Assembly (NCBI GenBank): GCA_036250195.1
Contig: JAVHZZ010000011.1
Span: 1,871,001-1,935,000, forward strand
DNA: 64,000 nucleotides
Origin: Mixophyes australis
Lineage: Eukaryota > Chordata > Amphibia > Anura > Limnodynastidae
Reading direction: 5' to 3'
Shown here: piece after piece, positions 49,003-57,190 of the stretch
How the letters are laid out: each line of letters starts with the position of its first letter
How positions within the stretch are numbered: position 1 is the first letter of the stretch
Notes under the pieces: generated by a model
Databases searched by the model: none
What the model was told of the DNA's origin: nothing
Seen by the model: only the letters and a program-made list of their open reading frames with translations
Program-made: the position numbers and the translations under genes

Positions 49003-50160
49003 ATATAAAGAGAATATGATCCGATATACCAGAAACATCACCCGCTATACTATAAATATCACCCAACATACCAGGTACATCACCTGCTATACCGGGAACA
49101 TCACCTGCTATACCGGGAACATCACCTGCTATACCGGGAACATCACCTGCTATACCGGGAACATCACCTGCTATACCGGGAACATCACCTGCTATACCGG
49201 GAACATCACCTGCTATACCGGGAACATCACCCGTTATACCGGGAACATCACCCGTTATACCGGGAACATCACCCGCTATACCGGGAACATCACCCGTTAT
49301 ACCGGGAACATCACCCGTTATACCGGGAACATCACCTGCTATACCGGGAACATCACCCGCTATACCGGGAACATCACCCGTTATACCAGGAACATCACCC
49401 GTTATACCAGGAACATCACCCGTTATACCAGGAACATCACCCGCTATACCGGGAACATCACCCGCTATACTATAAATATCACCCAACATACCAGGTACAT
49501 CACCCGTTATACCAGGAACATCACCCGCTATACCGGGAACATCACCCGCTATACCGGGAACATCACCCGCTATACCAGGAACATCACCCGCTATACCAGG
49601 AACATCACCCGTTATACTATAAATATCACCCAACATACCTGGAACATCACCCGCTATACCGGGAACATCACCCGCTATACCGGGAACATCACCCGCTATA
49701 CCGGGAACATCACCCGCTATACCAGGAACATCACCCGTTATACCAGGAACATCACCCGCTATACTATAAATATCACCCGCTATACCGGGAACATCACCCG
49801 CTATACCGGGAACATCACCCGCTATACCGGGAACATCACCCGCTATACCGGGAACATCACCCGCTATGCCGGGAACATCACCCGCTATGCCGGGAACATC
49901 ACCCGCCATGCCGGGAACATCACCCGCCATGCCGGGAACATCACCCGCCATGCCGGGAACATCACCCGCCATGCCGGGAACATCACCCGCTATACGAGGA
50001 ACATCACCTGCTATACCGGGAACATCACCCGCTATACGAGGAACATCACCTGCTATACCGGGAACATCACCCGCTATACGAGGAACATCACCTGCTATAC
50101 GAGGAACATCACCCGCTATACCGGGAACATCACCCAATATACCAGAAACATTACCTGCTA
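49003..50160. repeat. 21-bp minisatellite, about 55 copies, open on both strands
   Basis: The unit is ACATCACCCGCTATACCGGG A with variants TGCTATACC, GTTATACC, CGCCATGCC and CTATACGAGG. Every few hundred bases comes a variant block ACTATAAATATCACCCAACA (about 49049, 49469, 49616). Since 21 is 3 x 7, both strands keep long frames: + strand heptad NITRYTG (403 codons), minus strand heptad GDVPGIA (418 codons). There is no start context, splice signal or non-repeat domain, so I treat both as by-products. It lies in the proposed 16-kb intron. Confidence 0.96.
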
Positions 50161-50245
50161 GGGGGGATTGCTGCAAGTGGCAGCATGTATACACTAAGGG
50201 ATATAAGATGTCAAAAAAAATCTAAAGAATTATGACATCAAGTGA

Positions 50246-50258
50246 TCTATCCTACTAC

Positions 50259-50302
<44 letters not shown>
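50246..50302. repeat. (TAT)n microsatellite
   Basis: About 17 TAT/ATT trinucleotides; produces a run of tyrosines in one frame. Confidence 0.97.
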
Positions 50303-50912
50303 TCTTCTTATTTATTGGTTTTATTTGTTATTTTCACTCTACTTTCATATGTTCAATCGCTTCTCTGATGGGCGGACCGGAAATCTGGTTGTGATGCCAA
50401 TAGAAGGGTGGCTTGAAATCCTAGGTACAGCAAAGGGTTACAACACTCCTATCACCAGCGGTCCCCTCACCAGAGGTAAGATTTGCCAGTTCTCACAGTA
50501 ATTGCTGTCCTATGCCTTTACATGGGGAAGCTTATTTAACACGTATGGTAGTGGGTACTAATGCTGTTCTGTTATCGCCATCTCAGGATAACAGATGAAA
50601 CAGATGAAATCATTTAAGTAAAATAAATAAAATAATTTTTTATGTGAAAAAGTTCTTAATTTTTTTTTACTTTTTATATTTTTTTATCTATTTTTACACT
50701 TTTTTTGGTAATAATTTTTTTTGACAAGTGAAACTGAAAGCCCAAATATGGTGGGCACTGGGCGGATAAAAGCCCCCAATAGACAGATTGTATCTTTATT
50801 GTTCACCAATAGAAATACAAGTGCACATATGTGTCATCTAGAGCATATCAGGGACAGGTGCATACCGGGTGACTATTCCAGCACCATAATCCCGTCTCTA
50901 CAAGAACATGAC
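50303..50912. other. Unannotated spacer
   Basis: No gene recognised; T-rich tracts at 50630-50730. A donor-like CAGAG|GTAAGA at 50473 lacks a matching acceptor upstream. Confidence 0.5.
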
Positions 50913-50915
50913 CAT

Positions 50916-51245
50916 GGGCCTGATTCATTAAGGATCTTAACTTGAGAAACTTTTTATTTCAGTCTCCTGGACAAAACCATGTTACAATACAAGGGGTGCA
51001 AATTAGTATTCTGTTTTGCACATAAGGTAAATACTGACTGTATTTTCATGTAGCACACAAATATCAACTTTACATTTCAGTGTACAAATAAGCTATCAAG
51101 TATTTGTGTGCTACATGAAAAAACAGTCAGTATTTAACTTATGCTAACAGAAAACTAATTTGCACCCCCTACATTGTAACATGATTTTGTCCAGGAGACT
51201 GAAATAAGAAGTTTCTCAAGTTAAGATCCTTAATGAACCAGGCCC
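50916..51245. mobile_element. 330-bp palindromic MITE (GGGCCTGATTCATTAAGG family), copy 3
   Basis: Ends GGGCCTGATTCATTAAGG and CCTTAATGAACCAGGCCC; CAT outside both (50913-50915 and 51246-51248). The internal sequence matches copy 2 at 33202 (TTTCAGTCTCCTGGACAAAA, CATGTTACAATACAAGGGG). The arms fold at about 51075-51100. Confidence 0.9.
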
Positions 51246-51290
51246 CATGTATTTAATAACGCACAGCTTCTATCAGTCTTTATACACTTA

Positions 51291-51416
51291 GGGGGTAATA
51301 TTAGGTGTAATAAGTGAAGAAGTTTCCCTTTACAAGGCAGCGCCGCTTTAAATTTAAGCGCTGAAGACGCCGAACTCGCGGGTGTTGAAGAACCCGGAGC
51401 TTCATACATTTACCCC
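51291..51416. mobile_element. GGGGTAAATG-family MITE, left part degraded
   Basis: The right end GCTTCATACATTTACCCC and the internal GGGTGTTGAAGAACCC match the MITE at 20236. It is followed by CTG (51417-51419), the duplication seen for the other copies. The left arm is barely recognisable (GGGGGTAATATTAGG). It abuts the 5' side of the retrotransposon at 51420 and marks where that element has lost its left LTR. Confidence 0.65.
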
Positions 51417-51436
51417 CTGGTCCGGTTCTGCAGAAA

Positions 51437-52140
51437 ATGTCACCAGCTGATGACGTAGAAGCATATCTGGTGTCCTTCGAGAGACTTGCTAAAAGGGCAA
51501 AATGACCTTCTAAAGATTGGGCTGAGAGGCTGGCGCCATATCTGACTGGGGAAGCTCAGCGAGCTTATATGGATCTAGATGAGGACCGGGCCTCTGATTA
51601 TTTTCGCCTAAAGTCTGAGATATTGGCTCGCATTGGAGTTTCCGGGCCAGGCCGAGCCCAGCGCTATCACCAATGGCGCTACGATAAAGAGAAACCGGTC
51701 AGAGCGCAAGAGGCTGAGCTTTCTAAAATTTTAAAGAAATGGCTGCAGCCTGAGGAGATTTCACCTTCTCGGATTATTGAAGTTCTGGCGATAGATCACT
51801 ACATCCGAGGTCTGAACCGCGATTTGCAAAGATGGGTTCTGCAATCAGACCCACAAACTTATGAAGAGCTTGCCACCGTGGTAGAAAGGTTTTGTGCGCT
51901 ACAGCAAATGACTAAAGAATCTGCATTCGTGCCAAAGCCGCTGCCACGCCAAAAGCCAGGTTTGACAATCCTTGCTACAGGGCCCAATGGCAAAACTGCT
52001 ACGGACAGAGGGCCAGGTGCAAAGCTGTCTAATCTGAAGTGTTTAGAATGTGGTGAGCCAGGCCACTTCAAGGCAGAGTGTCCTAAACTACCAGAACCCA
52101 TGGACTGTTCCGTGGCACATATTGGGCCTGCTTTTCCAAG
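51437..52140 (+). pseudogene. gag: Gag of the Gmr1-like element: SCAN-like capsid region and zinc knuckle
   Basis: The ATG at 51437 starts a frame broken by TGA at 51503-51505; the same frame then continues to 53239. After an acidic N-terminal part comes a region (about 51640-51900) with FRLKSEILARIG, WLQPEEISPSRIIEVLAIDH and LQRWVLQSDPQTYEELATVV. Its spacing and helices resemble SCAN domains of vertebrate zinc-finger proteins, which are held to derive from Gmr1-type Gag. A CCHC knuckle CLECGEPGHFKAEC (52040-52081) follows, typical of nucleocapsid RNA binding. No stop separates Gag from protease, so the element uses one Gag-Pol frame here. A long minus-strand frame (51859-52869) is its shadow. 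Confidence 0.9.
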
Positions 52141-52720
52141 CTGTTTTACCATGAGTCCCACATCAGGAAGTCCTTGTTTGTTCCGGGTGACTGTGCTAAT
52201 CAACCAAAACCTTGTTCTGGCCTTGGTTGACTCAGGGAGTGAACTTTCATTGGTTTCCAGCTCTGTCTTACCCGAAACTATAACTTCTCGGTTGCCCAAG
52301 GTGAAGGTTCTTTGCGTACATGGCACGACAGAGGAGTATGAAAGAACAATACTACCAGTCACACTCAAAGACAAATCTGTTATGGTGGTAGCTGCCATAG
52401 CACCTAAACTCCCATATCCACTCATTTTGGGGCGAGACTTCCCACTGTTTAATGATGTCCTCGGTGAGCGGATCCGGCCGGACATGCCGGCAACTGATGC
52501 AACGGCCGGAAGCCCGGTCTTAAAGGAACCGCCTAAAGATCCACAACATCTGGACATCGATCTTTGGGAACCGCCAAACCGGAATGCCATCCTCGGAGTC
52601 ACAGCAGGAGTTCCACAAAAGCATCCACCTGCGGGGAAACATGGACAGTCCAAACTAACATTGGTCGGTGATGTCGCAGATGAGCCCACCCCGCCTGTCA
52701 GTGAGGATACGGACTGGTCC
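52141..52720 (+). pseudogene. Aspartic protease segment of the Gmr1-like Pol
   Basis: In frame with Gag. The active-site triad appears as LVDSGSELSLV (Asp codon at 52229), and the second hallmark as YPLILGRDFPLF (about 52417-52450). This is the pepsin-like retroviral-type protease that would cut the Gag-Pol precursor. It is intact over its core. A poorly conserved linker rich in Pro and charged residues (52480-52720) leads to the integrase. Confidence 0.85.
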
Positions 52721-53946
52721 GCAATACCAATTCTGTTTCCTCTGCAGGACTTTGCTCGAGACCAACTTACTGATGCCACTTTGGAACATGCCTTTAAAAG
52801 TGTGACTGAGGTAAATGGGGTAGTGAAAGCCACGAAGCCTGCAGAAAGTATACCATATTTTATTGTCAAAAATAATTTCCTGTATAGAGTTGCTAATGTG
52901 CAGAGGGAAAAAGTAGAACAATTAATGGTTTCTCAGGTCCATGTACCCCTAGTGTTACAAGCAGCACACACACACGTCTGTGGGGGACACCTAGGGGAGG
53001 ATAAAACACGGGAACGAGTTCTGCTTAGGTTTTACTGGCCCGGGGTACACATGGCAGTGAAAAAGTATTGCCGGTCCTGTCCCATTTGTCAGAAAACCTG
53101 TCCCAAACCCATGTACAGGGCACCTCTCATTCCAATACCAATAGTACAAGTTCCTTTTGAACAGATAGCCATGGACCTTGTGGGACCACTGGAAAAATCT
53201 GCACGTGGGCACCAATATATACTAGTGGTGCTTGACTAAGCAACCAGGTATCCAGAAGCAATTCCCCTACGAAACATAAAGTCCAGTACCATAGCTAGAG
53301 AACTTGTATTGATGTTTACATGCTTGGGAATACCCAAATAAATTCTCACAGACCAGGGTACTCCATTCATGTTCAAACTGAGGAAGGACATGTGCCAGTT
53401 GCTAGGGGTTACGGCGCTTCACACCTCCGTGTACCATCCGCGAACGGACGGCTTGGTGGAACGCTTTAACCGCACATTAAAGCACATGCTCAGGAAAGCA
53501 GTGGCTCAAGAGAAAAAGATTGGGACACTCTTATTCCCTACTTGATGTTTGCCATCCGTGAGGTACCTCAAGCGTCAACAGGGTTTAGTCCATTTGAGTT
53601 ATTGTTTGGGAGACAGCCCAAGGGTATCTTGGATATGTTAAAAGAAGGGTGGGAGCAGCAATGTCCCAGGGCGCCAAATCTGGTACAATTTGTGTCCAAA
53701 ATGTATGAGAGGCTAGGAAAGATAGGGCCCATTGTGCAGCAACATGTAAAAGAGGCTCAGGAACGACAGAAGAAAAGTTATGACAAAAGTGCTGTTGTTC
53801 GATCTTTCAAGCCTGGGGACAAGGTCCTAGTCCTGGTTCCTACACAGGAAAGCAAACTTTTCGCACATTGGCAGGGTCCATAGGAAGTTCTAGAGGCTGT
53901 CGGTCCTGTCAATTACAGGGTCCGCCGGTTAGGTAGGAGAAGGGAG
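52721..53946 (+). pseudogene. Integrase of the Gmr1-like element, upstream of reverse transcriptase
   Basis: The zinc-binding N-terminal domain is seen as HTHVCGGHLGEDKT...CRSCPICQ (about 52968-53095). The catalytic core has IAMDLVGP (Asp at 53174), ILTDQGT (Asp at 53351) and DGLVERFNRTLK (Glu at 53459); the second Asp and the Glu are 35 residues apart, so the DD35E triad is complete. The frame is broken by TAA at 53237-53239 and 53339-53341 and a shift near 53515. It continues as the 53542-53880 frame (FAIREVPQASTGFSPFELLF) and meets TAG at 53882. The C-terminal part has HWQGP and a GPVNYRVR motif of GPY/F type just before the hAT insertion. Catalytically it would join cDNA to target DNA; here it is dead. 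Confidence 0.9.
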
Positions 53947-54385
53947 CAGGCCCGGCGCTCCCATTAGGCAAGGTTAGGCAATTGCCTAGGGCTCTGCAGG
54001 GCGCCTCAAAATTAAAAAAAAATGACTATGGTCATTTAAAACGGAAATCCACGGGGAGGAGAGGAGGGAAGGGGCTATGAATCTTACCTGCATGAAGCTT
54101 CTCCTCTCTGCTCTGTCTCCTCCCCTCCGCTCACTGACAGTGACAGGCCGTGATGATGTCATCATCACGGCCCGACAGTGTCTGTGAGTGGAGGGGAGAA
54201 GACAGCAGAGAGGAGCAGCTTCATGCAGGTAAGTTAAAGAAAGACATGGGGAGCTGAGGGGAGGGAAGCGCAGCGCCAATTTTGACAGGGCGGCGCCGAT
54301 TTTTAAAGGGGGGGGCGATTTTTAAAGGGGGGGCGCCGATTTTCACACTGTGCCTAGGGCGCCAAGGACCCTAGCACCGGCGCCA
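53947..54385. mobile_element. 439-bp hAT-type MITE nested in the retrotransposon
   Basis: A perfect 8-bp direct repeat GAAGGGAG flanks it (53939-53946 and 54386-54393). Left end CAGGCCCGGCGCTCCC; right end read inward TGGCGCCGGTGCTAGG. The centre (about 54081-54237) is a long hairpin with arms CTGCATGAAGCTTCTCCTCT and its inverse. Retrotransposon coding sequence resumes exactly after the second repeat, so the insertion post-dates the retrotransposon. GGGCGCC-rich stretches beside the right end resemble those in the hAT element at 8811. Confidence 0.9.
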
Positions 54386-54393
54386 GAAGGGAG

Positions 54394-55235
54394 GGGCAAA
54401 TATATAATGTTAACCTCTTTAAACCTTGGCATGATGAGGAAACCTCTCCTCAGGTAGTGAGTACTGCCATTGAAAAGTCTGAAGTGCCCATAGAGCCAGC
54501 TTTGTCCATTAAGCAGAGACAACAGACTGAGGAAATGATTCGCCGGAACAGGGATGTCTTCTCTTCCATCCCTGGGCGCACTACCTTAATCGAACACGAC
54601 ATTGTCACTGCGCCAGGAGTCCTTGTAAAGCAGAAGCCGTATCGTATTCCAGAAGCCAGACGGGTGGACGTGAGAAAGGAGGTCGAGAAGATGCTCCAGT
54701 TAGATGTGATTGAAGAGTCCACTAGTGAGTGGAATAGTCCCATTGTGCTTGTTCCGAAACCCAATGGGACAATTAGGTTCTGCAATGACTTTAGGCGCCT
54801 AAACAGTAACTCGCAGTTTGATGCCTATCCGATGCCACGTGTGGATGAACTAGTAGAAAATCTTGCTGGTAGCAACTATTTGATCTAACAAAGGGTTATT
54901 GGCAAGTTCCCCTGACTTCCACGGCCAAGCCAAAGACTGCATTTTCCACCCCTGATGGTCCTCTATCAATATAAAGTCCTACCCTTTGGGTTGCATGGGG
55001 CACCTGCCACCTTCCAAAGGGCCATGAATAAATTGCTACGACCTCACACAGCTTATGCAGCCGCTTACCTGGACGATATAGTGATTTATACCCCAGACTG
55101 GGGATCACATTTAGCCAAAGTTGAGGCGGTCTTAGCTTCATTAAGGTCAGCAGCATTAAAAGCTAACCAAGAGAAATGTGCCATAGCCATGAGAGAAGCC
55201 AAATATTTGGGGTACGTTGTTGGTTGAGGGCGTGT
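54394..55235 (+). pseudogene. Reverse transcriptase of the Gmr1-like element
   Basis: It begins with a linker NVNLFKPWHD of the kind that follows integrase in this group (about 54412-54441), then the thumb-proximal KQKPYRIPEA and WNSPIVLVPKPNGTIRFCND (54730-54789). After a stop at 54886-54888 the frame shifts, continuing with LTKGYWQVPLT, LPFGLHGAPATFQRAM and the catalytic box AAYLDDIVIYT (about 55060-55092). A further stop follows at 55225-55227 (VVG then TGA). Two Asp of YLDD are present, so the catalytic box itself is intact. The sequence is clearly Ty3/gypsy type, not copia type, despite the copia-like domain order. Confidence 0.92.
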
Positions 55236-55920
55236 AAAAACCCAGCTAGAAAAAGTGGAGGCAGTCAAAAATTGGGCAAGACAAAAAAAAAAAAATCGCA
55301 GTTAAGAACCTTTCTAGGCTTAGTAGGTTACTACAGGCGGTTTGTAAGCCACTTCGCCACTAGAGCTGCTCCACTAACGGACATGTTAAAAAACAGTTGT
55401 CCAGATAGGTTAACCTGGTCTGACTCTGCAGAAACCGCCTGGTCTGATCTTCGGTTAGCTCTTTGTTCCTCTCCAGTTCTACAAGCACCAGATTTTACCC
55501 GGAGGTTCTTCCTCCAAACTGATGCTTCTGGTGTTGGCTTAGGTGCAGTCTTGTCACAGGAGAAGAATGGAGTAGAAAATCCTGTCCTGTATCTAAGTCG
55601 TAAGTTGCTTCCAAGGGAACAAAAATATGTCACTGTGGAGAAAGAATGTCTCGCCATAAAATGGGCTACAGAAGCTCTGCGCTATTATCTCCTAGGCAGA
55701 GAGTTCACCTTAATAACAGATCATGCACCATTGAGATGGATGCAGAGCAACCAGGAAGTAAATGCCAAGGTAACCCGCTGGGTCTTGGCACTGCAACCTT
55801 TCAAGTTCTCAGTAGAACATAGACCTGGGATTCTACACAAGAATGCAGATGCATTGTCATGAAAATATGCGCTCGTCGCGAAGTCCGCGTCCCCCTACTT
55901 GGAGACGCTAGGGGGAGGCA
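55236..55920 (+). pseudogene. RNase H of the Gmr1-like element and Pol end
   Basis: The connection has RTFLGLVGYYRRFVSHFATR. The RNase H follows with FFLQTDASGVGLGAVLSQ (Asp at about 55521), VEKECLAIKWA and LITDHAPLRW, giving the D-E-D residues. The frame up to 55862 is open but joined to the reverse transcriptase only by a shift around the poly-A run at 55282-55294. A TGA at 55860-55862 sits where such proteins usually read on, and the same frame continues (PYLETLGGGM) up to the 3' LTR. A purine-rich GGGGGAGG at 55911-55918 is a likely polypurine tract. The enzyme would degrade template RNA during reverse transcription. Confidence 0.9.
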
Positions 55921-56414
55921 TGTGTAACAAAGGAAGGTATTTATCTGATAAGATGCAGATAAAGCATACAAGCTAAACATTGGCGCAGTTATGCACCTAG
56001 ATTGAGGATAAACCAGATAAAGACTTAGGTGTAGTTTAAAGTTTGGTTAACTTACATGGTTTGAAAGGTTCATTCTCACAGCAAACAGACAGGGTGTGTC
56101 TGTTAGTGCAAACAAAAGCACTGATTGGAGTTTCCTCTTAAAGGGAATGTGGGTGTGTCACCTGCCCATCAAGCTAAGGCTGGGGGAGGAGTATCAGGTA
56201 TAAAAGCTTGATTGTGTCATTTGTGCACTGAGACCAACGCTGGGTAAGCTGGCTGGTCTTGAGAGAGCTGGTCTATGTCTAGCCAGCATATAGGGTCTCC
56301 AGAATTGCTGTGAAGTTTGTACGGTGTCAAAACATTTACCATCCTGACAATAAAACTACATAAAAAGGAAGAAGTTGTTCGCGTGTGCTTCAGCAGCAGC
56401 GGGCTCTTTCCACA
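55921..56414 (+). repeat. 3' LTR of the Gmr1-like element (borders inferred)
   Basis: It starts TGTGTAACAAAGG straight after the polypurine tract and probably ends ...CTCTTTCCACA. Promoter-like TATAAAA is at about 56200 (GGTATAAAAGCTTG) and a poly(A)-signal context ACAATAAAACT at about 56348. The matching 5' LTR is not in the window, so the right border is a guess from the CA end and the poly(A) position; no target duplication can be tested. Confidence 0.65.
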
Positions 56415-56551
56415 GTATCTTTACCTTCTTTCTCCTCTTTTATAGAATCCCCCCATTATCTATTATAGGCATAGCTAGAAAAGTCTGGGTCACATAGCAA
56501 AAGAGGAATTCACCATCAGGTGGCATGATGTGCCTGGGGGCGTGATAAGTG

Positions 56552-56760
56552 CATACTGGCAACTCTCCCGGAATGTCCAGGAGACTCCCGAATTCCGGGT
56601 AGGTCTCTGGGGCATCCACACGCATATGCCCACTTCACAATTAGAGGCGCCATGATGTGATACTTCTCGCTGTAAAATGTTGCGTGTCTTTACATCACTG
56701 GGGTCGGGCCAGAAATACGCCGAGCCCCGACTCCTCCGCCCATACCCCCCTCCTTCCCTC
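56552..56760. mobile_element. Fragment of the CATAC-GCCAACTC hAT MITE family
   Basis: CATACTGGCAACTCTCCCGG AATGTCCAGGAGACTCCCGA then GGGTAGGTCTCTGG matches, in inverse orientation, the right end of the MITE at 45349-45630. Only one terminus is clear. The other end near 56760 is not resolved (the GGGGGGTATGT at 56766 may be a coincidence). Confidence 0.65.
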
Positions 56761-56814
56761 AGGAAGGGGGGTATGTATAAATGTAATGTTTTATTATGAT
56801 GTATTGATTATATA

Positions 56815-57190
56815 CTGACCCTAGTCACATGGTCTGTATGATTATAGTCACACCCACGGTCACATGGTCTGTATGATTATAGTTACACCCCCGGTCACAT
56901 GGTCTGTATGATTATAGTCACACCCCCGGTCACATGGTCTGTATGATTATAGTTACACCCCCGGTCACATGGTCTGTATGATTATAGTCACACCACCGGT
57001 CACATGGTCTGTATGATAATAGTCACACCCCCGGTCACATGGTCTGTATGATTATAGTTACACCCCCGGTCACATGGTCTGTATGATTATAGTCACACCT
57101 CCGGTCACATGGTCTGTATGATTATAGTCACACCACCGGTCACATGGTCTGTATGATTATAGTTACACCCCCGGTCACATGGTCTGTATG
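56815..57190. repeat. 35-bp minisatellite, left part
   Basis: About 11 copies of GGTCACATGGTCTGTATGAT plus TATAGTCACACCCCC (34-35 bp). The array stops at 57190 in the middle of a unit because of the 2.0-kb insertion and resumes at 59196. Confidence 0.97.

Larger units (their letters stand above)
51420..56414 (+). mobile_element. Gmr1-like Ty3/gypsy retrotransposon, 5' LTR missing
   Basis: Domain order on the + strand: Gag with SCAN-like region, zinc knuckle, protease, integrase, then reverse transcriptase, RNase H and a 3' LTR. Ty3/gypsy-type sequences with integrase upstream of reverse transcriptase are the hallmark of the Gmr1 group described from deuterostomes (Atlantic cod Gmr1). A SCAN-like Gag is also established for that group. 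The 5' LTR and leader are absent: homology begins about 17 bp before the Gag ATG, beside a MITE. The frame is broken by at least six stops and three frameshifts, and a 439-bp hAT MITE splits the integrase-reverse transcriptase junction. The element is dead. It lies in the proposed intron of the candidate gene. Confidence 0.92.

Noticed and set aside
48938..50194. 418-codon minus-strand and 403-codon + strand frames
   Set aside because: Both arise from a 21-bp repeat whose length is a multiple of three; there are no non-repeat domains, promoter or splice support.
51859..52869. 336-codon minus-strand frame
   Set aside because: Antisense shadow of the Gag-protease frame of the retrotransposon, which has clear motifs on the + strand.
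51420..56414. Ty1/copia element, suggested by integrase before reverse transcriptase
   Set aside because: Reverse transcriptase, RNase H and integrase motifs are gypsy-type, and the Gag is SCAN-like; Gmr1 explains both.
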